A stretch of DNA of 64,000 nt from NCBI GenBank assembly GCA_964017155.1, contig OZ024864.1:30401334-30465333 (forward strand). The letters run 5' to 3'. The notes under the pieces were generated by a model. That model worked only from the letters and a program-made list of their open reading frames with translations, searched no databases and was not told the DNA's origin. The DNA is from Oasisia sp. SBJ-2009 (taxonomy: Eukaryota; Annelida; Polychaeta; Sabellida; Siboglinidae). Positions 10,879 through 25,200 of this stretch are shown here, piece by piece; the stretch's first letter is position 1, and each line of letters opens with the position of its first letter. The position numbers and the translations under genes were made by a program.

Positions 10879-13114
10879 TAGTGCTGGTTCGATACCAGGT
10901 TTTGTTCGATACTGATCGATACCTGAATTTTGTTCGATACTCGATACTCGATACTTACGTTGCAAGTATAATATTCACAGAGAACACAGTTCCCAGTAGA
11001 AACAGTATGCAACAGAAGTAGTGCTGGTTCGATACCAGAATTCTTCGATACCGATCGATATATTGCTGGTTCGATACCAGAATTCTTCGATATCAATCGA
11101 TACCAGACTTTTATTCGATACTCAAAATTTACCTTGTAAGTGTAATTTAGTACAGTAGAGATCTCCAAAGAAACACACTACTATCCACTTAGACTAATGC
11201 CACAGAAACACACACAATTTTTCCCTTACAAGTAGGGAGATATGTGATACTTTTATAGTCATGCAAACAATGATTAAAATGCAATTTTCATTTTATGTAA
11301 GTAAACAAACAACAGTTACAATATAATTGATTACTGTTGTAAAACTAAAAGGTAACTGTAATATAAAATTAAAACAATAAAGACAACTGCAATAAAATAC
11401 CTAGTGGCAAATAAATTCATCAATTGCACTGAATTATTTTAAATTAATAACAGTACTTCACCCCAGCTGTTTGTAAATACACTATAATATAGTAGCTTAA
11501 TTTCAATTCACTGTGTCTCCTAAAGTGACCATCAACAAATACAGCTGAAACATAACATACAAATAATATGTTATTATTATATTAAATATAAATACACCTA
11601 TCACTTATAAGTTATAATAGTGCCACTGCCAGCACATCTGCACACTGACTGTTATAACTGTTTTATAATTAATTGAATCGTAAAGATAATTGTGATTTAA
11701 CATCAAAACTGTATAGACGATTACAATAAAATAACACTAATTAATAATAGAAAAAAATATTAATAAAAATTTCAATTGTACTTCCCAGTTCACACCAATT
11801 TTGTTTATATAAAACTCAAATTACCACGTTATCAAGTACACATAACAAGCCCCATAATGTTTTTGCAACTGTTTTCAAGAACCGGTCAGTTTCTTCCTCT
11901 ACCTCTGGCTCTGCCACTGGTGAATCTGTTTGGCCAGTGCCAGTGACTGGCAATGTCACAGTGAGAGTGACAGTAGATGCATAATCATTAATCAGTCACG
12001 TCGTGTATGTCACTTCTTGGCGATGTTTGCCGCAGTTACTTAGTAGATTCGGCAACCGATGGCGATTCGCTTCGAATGTAACTAGATGTCCATTGCTCGC
12101 TCACTGTCGAATATTTCGATAGAATACGTTCTCGAGTCAATGCCATGGCAATGCGACGTTGTCAACAACGTCAACGTCGACGACGCCATACGATGAAAGT
12201 TGATCATCACGTTTTGATACTTCTTGAATGGTGACATGTTTCGTCAAATTCGATGTATTTCCCACGCTATCTTTGAGACGCCTCTAGCACAGCAGACACT
12301 CTTTGTTGGAAAACTGCCAAATTATTAGCGATGCCGATGAACGTTGCGACTTGTTGTCGTTCGCCTTGGCTGTGGGCATCGTGTACGGCAAATGGTGGCG
12401 CCACCAAACGGAACCCGGGTAAACATAACTTCCGCATCGCGCTCGAATAAATATTTATATTAATAATATTATTATTAAACTAGTTTCATAAATACTAGTG
12501 CGTGCAATAAACACTCTATTCAAATACTATAGGATGTGTGTTTTTGTACGCGTAACCGTAAATAAAGTGGGGAGAAAGATGGCATGGTACTGCCACCAAA
12601 CGAGATCGTCACATACGAACCTTGGTTTGGGTAACGAGGCTAAGCGAAGTCTGACCTACGCTAAGATAGCACACAGAAAACAGTTATTATAGAGACTAAT
12701 TCTACAATAAAGTTTTAGAAAACAATTCACATTTTATGTTATATTATTTTTTAAACAACCACGCCTAAGTCAATTTAGGCTGCGAAGCGCTGTAGTGATA
12801 GCTCCCGTAAACAACGTCGTCATCAACAACGATGTTGCGCCTTCGCATCGACTTCGTCGAATGGACTCGATGTCGAGTATCGAAGGTATCGAAGGTATCG
12901 AAGGTATCGAAGGTATCGAAGGTATCGAAGGTATCGAAGGTATCGAAGGTATCGAAGGTATCGAAGGTATCGAAAGTATCGAAAGTATCGAAGGTATCGA
13001 ATAGTGGGCGTTCGATACCAAAAATATCGAAGTATCGCGATACCACTAAATATCGGTATCGAACTTTCGCAAGTATCGCGATACTTCGATATTTTTGGTA
13101 TCGAACCAGCACTA
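10879..13114. mobile_element. Non-autonomous hAT-like transposon inserted in a LINE
   Basis: The ends are TAGTGCTGGTTCGATACC and its exact reverse complement (18 bp terminal inverted repeats). The element is bounded by the identical 8 bp GTGTTAAT at 10871-10878 and 13115-13122, the target duplication length of hAT transposons; a TAGTG start also fits that superfamily. Taking out the element and one duplication makes the LINE frame run on without a shift, so the borders are exact. The left end is partly duplicated (another TAGTGCTGGTTCGATACC at about 11020 and a variant near 11065). The right end carries a GGTATCGAA tandem array. No transposase frame was recognised in its 2.2 kb. Confidence 0.88.
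12877..13001. repeat. GGTATCGAA 9 bp tandem array
   Basis: About fourteen copies of GGTATCGAA occupy the subterminal right end of the hAT-like element. The unit matches the terminal inverted repeat (GGTATCGAAC), so the array is a run of expanded subterminal motifs. All six frames stay open across it and give false proteins. Confidence 0.9.
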
Positions 13115-13503
13115 GTGTTAATGTCTTCCTGGAGTGCAGCTGCATTTATCTTAGGCTTAAGAACTATATACATTATGGTGTCATCAGCAAAGAGTCTAAC
13201 TGTAGAAGTAATATTGTCTGGAATGTCGTTAATGTAAAAAAGGAATAGGCAGGGACCAAGTACAGAACCTTGAGGGACTCCTGATGTTACATGGACTTCA
13301 GAGAAGGCCTCGCCCTCTATTAGTACTCTTTGGGATCTGTCGGTTAAAAACGCTTTAACCCAGGAATGTGTTTTGCCTTGGATGCCATAGTGACGGAGTT
13401 TGTCAATTAGTTTGGTATGGCTGACCTTATCAAATGCTTTAGAAAAGTCCATCACTATGTCTATGACATCCGTTTGTGCGCCAGATTGCATGCATATATG
13501 CAT
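13115..13503 (-). pseudogene. Reverse transcriptase core fragment of the same LINE
   Basis: The minus-strand frame contains FSKAFDKVSH, YGIQG, SGVPQGSVLGP, FYINDIP and the catalytic LFADDT block, in the order of a LINE reverse transcriptase palm domain. It begins abruptly near 13503, just before the FSKAFD motif, so the 5' part (endonuclease and fingers) is missing. The coding sequence stops at the hAT-like insertion and resumes at 10878 in the same frame. It is a fragment with no promoter or start of its own. Confidence 0.9.
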
Positions 13504-14767
13504 TAATGTTATGCTTTGTGGTCAAAAACTTGATATTCTTGATTCGGACACTGTCTGCCCAACTAGTAGGTATGAGAATGCAGGCAATGCCAATGTCCAA
13601 TCAACGCAATGCCAATAGTGACCAGTTACTGCAGTGATGACCAATGGGCATGGCAATGCAATGGTGACGTGGTTACACGTGTTTGACTAGGCACACAGGT
13701 ATAGCATATAACATAGGCTTATATAGTTTAACATCAAGTACATTACTGCTAGTACGGCGGCAGGTATGTGACAACCTAACCGCACCCCTCAGCGTCTCGG
13801 CTGACTACTGTTTATCCACCAAACCAAAACATATCGCCATGGCCCATGACATGAAAAATAGCGTGAACATGTCATGTCATGACGATTGAAATGCATTACA
13901 CCATAAACGAGAATAAATCCTGACACACAGACTATCTGAAGCAAAAATAAAACCAATACAACATAAATATACTGCAATAAACATGCCATAGCTCTGTGTC
14001 TCGAACGCAACACGGACATTGCACCATCCCAGAGACGACTCATTCACGACACAAGCACTTACCTTACGCACGTGGCGTGGGCCGCCAAACGACAGCCCTC
14101 GTGAGTTTAGGTCAACAATGTACCTACTGTCGGTATTTCAGAAATGACATTTTATGGATTATGTAGTCACTGTTGTCTGCCGAACATTGCTGACTTACTT
14201 GTTTTTGGCAAAATCAACCGTGGCTGTCACGAATGGCTACTAAACCGGGTGGCGAGCACCTCTTCCCAAACGTCCACCTCGCCACGCTGCGGACCGATGA
14301 CGTCACGTCTGACCTAGTTCAAGGGTCACTGCGATGTAACCTGGGAAACGCGAGGTCGGCTGTTGGAACGCGTTAATTCCAGCGCCTTCGCGCAGAAAAA
14401 ATGTACTTCTGTTAGGAATTGTCTGCTGAAAAGTGCAGAAAAGTTGCTCTGCGGTAAGTTAACGATGCACTTTAGCTCTAGTTTCATGTAATTTCGGTTT
14501 TGATACGTAGAATGTTCGAGTTTTGAATGGTCTAATTATGTATAGACATGTTGCGGGTTTGTTTATACTAACTCGTACGATCAAGCTGTCAATCACCGAA
14601 GCCAATCTTGGCTAATTATAAGTTTGTTACGAGATTGAATTACTTATCACTGGTGGCTGTCACGAATGGGTAGCGACTTGATTTTGCTAACTAAATGCTG
14701 CTTGCATATATATACTTATAATGCAGTTTCGTTAACTGCGTACATAATTATACATAGCCCGCTATAT
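13504..14767. other. Intergenic, contains a CpG-rich patch
   Basis: No coding exon was recognised. An 18 bp phrase containing GTGGCTGTCACGAATGG occurs at about 14219 and again at about 14651. The stretch 14040-14460 is described separately as a candidate promoter. Confidence 0.45.
14040..14460. promoter_or_regulatory. Candidate bidirectional promoter with CRE
   Basis: This is a local rise in CpG and GC in AT-rich surroundings. A full CRE palindrome, TGACGTCA, lies at 14298-14305. A strong plus-strand splice donor (GCG|GTAAGT) lies at 14454, and a strong minus-strand donor (AAG|GTAAGT) near 14059. This is the pattern of two non-coding first exons transcribed outward. The plus-strand exon could feed the acceptor just before the ATG at 22225, but that link is only an inference. 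Confidence 0.3.
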
Positions 14768-14768
14768 G

Positions 14769-14859
<91 letters not shown>

Positions 14860-14926
14860 ATGTATATGTATATATACATATACATATATATATATATCCA
14901 TACATATATATATGTTTATAATATAC

Positions 14927-15018
<92 letters not shown>

Positions 15019-15025
15019 TATATAC

Positions 15026-15080
<55 letters not shown>

Positions 15081-15094
15081 ATATATGTAACCAT
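14768..15094. repeat. Long interrupted (TA)n arrays
   Basis: Nearly pure TA dinucleotides with occasional TG or CA interruptions. Any frame through them gives Tyr/Ile repeats and is not coding. Confidence 0.95.
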
Positions 15095-15393
15095 TAATGG
15101 ATATATATATATACACATACATATATATATAACCATTAATCGATTTGTTTATAATGAATCAGCACATACTTACGGTATCTATACTTATTATTGAATAACT
15201 GCGACATATATAAACTACGAAGCGTATATTTTTCAGTTCTCAAAATGTGCTATATATAGATTGTTTGCGATTAATTAAAGCTCATTTCACATGACGTACT
15301 TTTACTTTTGTATTATACTGTCGTTGTACTGGCGTTGAGTCATGTAGTGCCTATATAAAAAAAAATGAAACATGACAAATAGATGTACGTGTG

Positions 15394-15445
<52 letters not shown>

Positions 15446-16361
15446 AGCGTGTGCGTCTGTGTGTTCTTTCAAAAGATAAATAAAAAATATTATTTTGATC
15501 TAATGAATAAATAATATATCTCAGATGTCCTTTAAAATTATTATCTATTTAAAGAATAATTATGTTAAGCTAGTATATCAATAAATAAATAAATATATCT
15601 AAAATGTCCTTTAAAATGAAACATTAGCTATTTAAAAATTATTATGTTAAGCTAATAAATAAATATTATAATATGTTTAAAATTATATTTAAAATTGAAT
15701 GCTTTCAAATTATATCAACATTATGTTAAAAAGGTTATATCATTTTTTTATTAAAAATTATATTTAAAATTATTATGTTATGGGAAGATTTCATTCGTCT
15801 GGAATCTACCGATCTATAGGCTAGTCTGCAGAGCATAATTACGATGAACTCAGATACCATACATGCACATGATTGTCGTGAAGTGAGGTTTGTAATTAAA
15901 TATACGATACGCCCATCTAGCTATAGTGTCTAATCCCTTTTACATAACTCATGCTGTAGTTGTTGGTTGGCCGTTTGGTGTCCTGCTGGTTTATTAGCTT
16001 ATTACACAACAGTCGAAGAGTTGCTGATGAATCCCAAAATCAAACAGTGCTTACTTAATTTAGCCACCTGCATGGACGCATCTGTGAATTGTTGTTAATT
16101 ATACTGACGGCCGACACTAAATGGCCTATTACAGTGGCGTGTTTATGGGGCATAGGCCATTGCACCCCTTTGGCTTAGGGAGAATCCTTTTTTAGTAACA
16201 TATTGCTCCATTACATGGCAAACTAGTAACGTTTTTACATACATGCATGACAATTGTCCCCGTCCGACATCCAGGATACACCAACAGTGGAGTGTTACGT
16301 TGCAAGAAGTTCATTGTTATCAATGGTGTCTATAATTATAAGTGTGTCTAACACGTAGGCC
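15095..16361. other. Intergenic, AT-rich, with a GTGC microsatellite
   Basis: A (GT)n/(GTGC)n tract lies at about 15388-15455. Near 15520-15780 short AT-rich segments ending in ATGTCCTTTAAAAT and TTATGTTAAGCTA recur in diverged form. No gene was recognised. Confidence 0.5.
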
Positions 16362-16606
16362 TGCGTTGTATGTATGTATGTATGTATGTATGTATGTATG
16401 TATGTATGTATGTATGTATGTATGTATGTATGTATGTATGTATGTATGTATGTATGTATGTATGTATGTATGTATGTATGTATGTATGTATGTATGTATG
16501 TATGTATGTATGTATGTATGTATGTATGCATGCATGCATGCATGCATGCACGCACGTACGTACGTACGTATGTATATATATGTGTGTGTGTGCGCGCGCG
16601 CGTACG

Positions 16607-16638
<32 letters not shown>

Positions 16639-16641
16639 TGT
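16362..16641. repeat. (GTAT)n array grading into (GTGC)n
   Basis: About 160 bp of perfect GTAT repeats pass through GCAT, GTAC and GTGT runs into GTGC repeats, with a CG-alternating stretch near 16590. All open frames here are repeat artefacts. Confidence 0.95.
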
Positions 16642-16872
16642 ATTACACTTTTCATACATAAGAGAAAGAACATGTTTTTTTAGTAATATAAATGCTCATT
16701 AGTGAACATTTAAGGTGTTCTATGACAATATCACAACAATCATTTCGGTATTTAGTATTATAGAAGCATTTAGACAGAACACATACATAGGCTTAGAATA
16801 GTACAACACATTTTAGAACACAACAAGGGATGGTCTCTGTGACGCAGGTCATTCAGAATTACAACATATAGC

Positions 16873-17203
<331 letters not shown>

Positions 17204-18072
17204 ATCCTTTTTATAATGTTATAGCAAGTTAGGGCTAGCTGACGAGAAGTTCTCCATTGTCCCAACTGTATAGGGCCTAATCACGTGAATTGTATATAAT
17301 CCCAGGTCTACATATCACTTTGCTAAGTAATTCGATATCCTTGTTATTGTTCTCGGTGGCGTACACGGTACATGAACCTACGCTAACTGTTAATCTTCAT
17401 AGCGCATCGTCATCTCACTTATGCGTATACTTATTTACTCAGGCTACGTTGCTTGCCGGTAGCTTTGCAAGATCATCATTCATATTATGTAACTAGCTCG
17501 TAGTTGTCTGCTGGTGAAGCAGTATACTCTGTTATTTGTAATGTTTGTTGTGCAGTTCGTTATATCTTGGAGCTATAATTTATAAAGAAACACCGATTGA
17601 ACAATAAAAGATATCGGTTTGTTTACAAGCATTCGTGACTCGTCACGGCTCTGGCAGGCCAAGTGTTCTCAAGTGTACACGTCGGCTTAGTTCATTCCAC
17701 TGTACAAAGCCGTGGCTGGCAAGCAATGTCATGTAAAACATTATCTTGGTAACTTAAGCGCGAGTAAAATGCTTCCCTGAGAAAGTAGCAAAGTGCACAA
17801 CGCTTGAACCTAGAAATACACATAGAGGTTCATTGTAATCATAATTACCATTACATACATACATACATGCGTACATACATACATATATTATTACAGGCAC
17901 GCAGATGGCGTATACCGAAGCACAATAGCTCCTAAAATCTCAAACAATAGGACGGCCCGGTTGTCGCGTCTGTAGGTTATAACATATGTGGACATTTCTC
18001 ACGACATCTCGATAACAGACATTTGTTGCGGTACATTCATTAATGCTGATCATATATGATATATGTAGGCCA

Positions 18073-18073
<1 letters not shown>
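17204..18073. other. Intergenic, no gene recognised
   Basis: Contains only a short (ACAT)n tract at about 17853-17885 and short open frames with no recognisable content. Confidence 0.5.
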
Positions 18074-18154
<81 letters not shown>

Positions 18155-18275
18155 TGTATGTATGTATGTATGTATGTATGTATGTATGTATGTATGTATG
18201 TATGTATGTATGTATGTATGTATGTATGTATGTATGTATGTATGTATGTATGTATGTATGTATGTATGTATGTAT
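18074..18275. repeat. (TA)n joined to (TATG)n
   Basis: About 50 bp of TA repeats are followed directly by about 150 bp of perfect TATG repeats. Confidence 0.95.
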
Positions 18276-18980
18276 TATAACGTTCCCGAAGATTGGTCAT
18301 TAGTGTTGTAATACATCGTCAAAGTAATGCCGGTGAATCGAACAAATTTAATATTTTATTAGATACAACGTATGGCAGAACACAGGTCGGGGTATCAAAT
18401 GAAGTCTACATTTGAAACATAAATATTATTTTCGAACGCTGTTAACGTTCTTTCAACAAATTACAAACTATAGATTACTTTGTGTTTTGAGATGATCAAT
18501 TGGTGCGGAACGAATCTCGCCATAACAGTACAATGCACAGTTTACGTTACTTTTCACCCAGCCGTGCGCTGGCATTTCGCCAGTAAATGTGCATGTGCAT
18601 AACTGCAATACAGGGCCTGTGCGTAACATATAGGCCGATGTGATCTTAGGTGTGTAGTTTTCTGGTTCTTGTTTACACACATCATGCTATGGTGCAACAC
18701 GTCAGTGGCAGCATTTGTCTCCGTTGCCGTGTGTTCAACTTATGACTCGTTCACATAACCATTTAATTTCTGCTGTTGTCAATTACGGGATGACATGCAG
18801 CAGATGGTATTTGTAACATATCATTGTAGTGACGTTATATATACTGAAGAATTACTGACATAATTTACATAGACCATACGTGTCGATTTATAGTAAGAGA
18901 AAACAACATTAATTAGCAAACACACAAGCTCACTGCTACGCAAGCACCACACACACGCACGCATGCACGCACGCACGCCA
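18276..18980. other. Intergenic, no gene recognised
   Basis: Unique-looking sequence with no exon chain. It ends in an (ACGC)n tract at about 18953-18979 that forms the left flank of the composite element. Confidence 0.45.
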
Positions 18981-20576
<1,596 letters not shown>

Positions 20577-22224
20577 GTGACGCACGCACGCACACACAAG
20601 TATAATGTGTGTGTGCGTGCGTGCGTGCGCGTGTGCGTGTGCATATTATAATCACACATAATATAGGCTATAAATACAACATATTGGCAACATAAGGCTT
20701 AGGTCGCGTCATATCGAAATAACAAATTGTTTTTGGAGAATTGACATGTTGGTATTGGCTTCATTCTTTTAGGACGAGTTTTGTTTACCACAAACAAAGC
20801 ATTTACCAATAATCGGGACGATTGGACGTCGTAAAACAATGAGGTCTATGTTGTAAAATAATTACTATATTATATGTAACGTTACATTATTTCATAACGT
20901 ATATTGCGTAATCACGTTCCAGGCCTAGGCGTAACTGATTAAGGCAAACAAAAAAAAATATTCTTCCCGTCACTGTCAGTGCAAAGTTCATTGGTGATAG
21001 CCGTGCTACTGTATGCAATATAAAAGCTTTTGTTTTAATTGCAAGCCGACAGATTTGGTTTATTAAGCAATAGGGTCTACGATGTAAAATGGCGGGACCT
21101 TGAAATACGCAACACTGCACAAACACAGAGGCAACATATTCTATATCTTCACAATGACGTATTATATCGCATTATGCGCGGTGTGTGAGTGCAAGGCCAA
21201 GGTCTTTATATTGTCGCCGTGTCATAAAGTAAAGGTGTACTTATTGTTGTTGAGGTCAGACGTAAGTGAACTCAGCCATGCGTATATCGCTGATGTGTAC
21301 GATAATCTGCCCGCGCAAACATGCAGACTTTCCTAATAGTTACACATTAGATACTAGCACGGAGGGGGTATGACGTCAAAACACGTGCTGTGACCACGTA
21401 GTACGTTCCACTCTGTAAGACAGAACATACTGGTCGAGACGTCGTTCGTTTCTCATTATCGTGGTATGGTATTGAACGTTTTTACTCATGTTTAATGGAT
21501 GTATTCGCATGTTAAATTGATATAAAGTTCGCTTCTTTTATGCACAGCCACTCGGGGTAAAAGTAATGTGTTAACGTGTAATTTGTCGAAAGAAGCTATT
21601 AAATAATTCGTTTTATAGGATTATTATTGGCATATTTACAAACCAGCATGTTTGATTAGTTGGCTCATCATGTTTCCGAACTTTACGGTTCAGTCTGTGT
21701 AGGCTTGTTTACTGTTATCTGGATATTTTACGGCTGTGCTCTTTGCGATATGTAGTATTGATTGTATTGTTATATTTTTGATTATATTGTTGTAATAGAA
21801 TCATAACAAATATTAACAACATAAGTAATCCCCTCCGTCAAAATTATACATGGATGGTTGTCAAACTATAGGAAAAAGTTGCTTTGTTATAAATGAAGTT
21901 GCTTTCAGTCGTTTTACAAACTAATAGAAATGTGAAGTAATGACACTATAGGTCTAACGAATACGTTAAATTTGAAATACAGCATGAAGTATACACGAAC
22001 ACCTGTCGAATTATTAAGCCTACATTTTAACATATATTTGGTGTAATTTTTTTTGATCGTGTAGAAAGACATCGTAATATTTGCGTCGGCAAGTCGTCAT
22101 TCTATCGCATCTTAATGAAGCTTTTTGACAAATCTGCCATTATAGTTTTTTCTTCAGCATTTTAACAAACGTCATGTTGAAGTCTGCTTAAATACTCCAT
22201 GTTCGTGTGTTTGCGTGTCACCAG
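20577..22224 (+). other. Upstream region of the coiled-coil gene, with a CRE
   Basis: No coding exon was recognised. A CRE palindrome, TGACGTCA, lies at 21371-21378, followed by CACGTG-like E-boxes (ACACGTGCTG, ACCACGTAG). This patch, 0.85 kb before the first recognised coding exon, could be its proximal promoter. The sequence right before the ATG (GTGTTTGCGTGTCACCAG) could also be a splice acceptor from a remote non-coding exon. Confidence 0.35.
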
Positions 22225-25200
22225 ATGGCGCCCCCCGTGGCGACTCTCCTGCCAGCACTGCGGCCGCGAGTGAAGTACGACGGCGTGCCCTTGAGGTACG
22301 AGGAGACGAAACCAGTCCTCATCCAGGCCGGCGCGCACAGGAAGATTCTACGTAGGTTGGGTCGACAGTCAGTCGGTCGGTCGGTCGGTCGGTCGGTCGG
22401 TCGGTCGGTCGGTCGGTCGGTCGGTCGGTCGGTCGGTCGGTCGGTCGGTCGGTCGGTCGGTCGGTCGGTCGGTCGGTCGGTCGGTCGGTCGGTCGGTCGG
22501 TCGGTCGGTCGGTCGGTCGGTCGGTCGGTCGGTCGGTCGGTCGGTCGGTCGGTCGGTCGGTCGGTCGGTCGGTCGGTCGGTCGGTCGGTCGGTCGGTCGG
22601 TCGGTCGGTCGGTCGGTCGGTCGGTCGGTCGGTCGGTCGGTCGGTCGGTCGGTCGGTCGGTCGGTCGGTCGGTCGGTCGGTCGGTCGGTCGGTCGGTCGG
22701 TCGGTCGGTCGGTCGGTCGGTCGGTCGGTCGGTCGGTCGGTCGGTCGGTCGGTCGGTCGGTCGGTCGGTCGGTCGGTCGGTCGGTCGGTCGGTCGGTCGG
22801 TCGGTCGGTCGGTCGGTCGGTCGGTCGGTCGGTCGGTCGGTCGGTCGGTCGCTCATTGTGCACCGAAGTCTTTAGATCGATGAAGACTCATGTGCACATC
22901 TCTGTTAATCGTATTTGGTTTGCAACTATGATCGCATATTATTATCACCCACAACGTGTTTTTCCATCCATAATATTTAAGAGGCCACATATATGTGTAT
23001 GAACAAAGTATAACCAAAATCTTAAAGCGTTGATTCGACAACATACCGCAATGCTGAACTACTTTGTTTAATATTGAAACAAATTCTAAACCGTCTGCAA
23101 AAGCATATACAAATCAAACATGCGTTCTGCATCAGTGTGTGAAATGTGTTACGTGCATTGATGGATATTGAGATTTATCGCCACCACATCACATTTATTA
23201 TAGAATAATATACATCCAGTTGCTTGTCGGTTTCTTCCAAGTGTGTTTGACTAGTAATAGTAGTGGCGTAGCATCGCACATATGAAGAGCTCTCATTTCG
23301 CTTTCTATGAATGACAGTGGAAATTAATTATTAATGACAAAATAGTAATACGCAGAAAACGTATCATTGCACACAATTAACCATAAGAGTTAAACGCGTA
23401 TATGTGAAGGGCACATGCCACTGAGGTCACTTGACCATGCCCTGGTCCATGCTTCACACGTCATGTAGCTAACACAACAGTACAGATGAGTTAAAGTAAA
23501 GTGCAGTAAAGGAAAGACGTCAGTCTTAGCTTATTTTAATGGTGCGACAAATTAAATAAAAAATAAAGTAAAGTCGTTAGTCTTAGCTTACAGGTGCGAC
23601 AAATTAAATTAAAACAAAGTAAATTAAAGTAAAGTCGTTAGTCTTAGCTTACAGGTGCAACAAATTAAATTAAAACAAAATATATTAAAGTCATTAGTCT
23701 TAGCTTACAGGTGCAACAAATTAAATTAAAACAAACTAAAATAAAGTCGTTAGTCTTAGCTTACAGGTGCAACAAATTAAATTAAAACAAAGTAAATTAA
23801 AGTAAAGTCGTTAGTCTTAGCCTACAGGTGCAACAAATTAAATTAAAACAAAATACATTAAAGTCATTAGTCTTAGCTTACAGGTGCAACAAATTAAATT
23901 AAAACAAACTAAAATAAAGTCGTTAGTCTTAGCTTACAGGTGCAACAAACTAAATTAAAACAAAGTAAATTAAAGTAAAGTCGTTAGTCTTAGCCTACAG
24001 GTGCAACAAATTAAATTAAAACAAAATACATTAAAGTCATTAGTCTTAGCTTACAGGTGCAACAAATTAAATTAAAACAAACTAAAATAAAGTCGTTAGT
24101 CTTAGCTTACAGGTGCAACAAAGTAAATTAAAACAAAGTAAATTAAAGTAAAGTCGTTAGTCTTAGCCTACAGGTGCAACAAATTAAATTAAAACAAAAT
24201 ACATTAAAGTCATTAGTCTTAGCTTACAGGTGCAACAAATTAAATTAAAACAAACTAAAATAAAGTCGTTAGTCTTAGCTTACAGGTGCAACAAATTAAA
24301 TTAAAACAAAGTAAATTAAAGTAAAGTCGTTAGTCTTAGCCTACAGGTGCAACAAATTAAATTAAAACAAAATACATTAAAGTCATTAGTCTTAGCTTAC
24401 AGGTGCAACAAATTAAATTAAAACAAACTAAAATAAAGTCGTTAGTCTTAGCTTACAGGTGCAACAAAGTAAATTAAAACAAAGTAAATTAAAGTAAAGT
24501 CGTTAGTCTTAGCCTACAGGTGCAACAAATTAAATTAAAACAAAATACATTAAAGTCATTAGTCTTAGCTTACAGGTGCAACAAATTAAATTAAAACAAA
24601 CTAAAATAAAGTCGTTAGTCTTAGCTTACAGGTGCAACAAACTAAATTAAAACAAAGTAAATTAAAGTAAAGTCGTTAGTCTTAGCCTACAGGTGCAACA
24701 AAACAAAGTAAATTAAAGTAAAGTCGTTAGTCTTAGCTTACAGGTGCAACAAATTAAATTAAAACAAAGTAAATTAAAGTAAAGTCGTTAGTCTTAGCCT
24801 ACAGGTGCAACAAATTAAATTAAAACAAAATACATTAAAGTCATTAGTCTTAGCTTACAGGTGCAACAAATTAAATTAAAACAAACTAAAATAAAGTCGT
24901 TAGTCTTAGCTTACAGGTGCAACAAAGTAAATTAAAACAAAGTAAATTAAAGTAAAGTCGTTAGTCTTAGCCTACAGGTGCAACAAATTAAATTAAAACA
25001 AAATACATTAAAGTCATTAGTCTTAGCTTACAGGTGCAACAAATTAAATTAAAACAAACTAAAATAAAGTCGTTAGTCTTAGCTTATAGGTGCAACAAAT
25101 TAAATTAAAACAAAGTAAATTAAAGTAAAGTTGTTAGTCTTAGCCTACAGGTGCAACAAATTAAATTAAAACAAAATACATTAAAGTCATTAGTCTTAGC

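Noticed and set aside
12765..13248. FDT/PSI/IEG/SKV repeat proteins on both strands
   Set aside because: All are GGTATCGAA array translations within a transposon.
22207..22875. 222-codon plus-strand frame and long minus-strand frames over TCGG repeats
   Set aside because: Only the first 43 codons belong to a real exon, which ends at the donor at 22352. The rest is intronic tetranucleotide repeat open in several frames.
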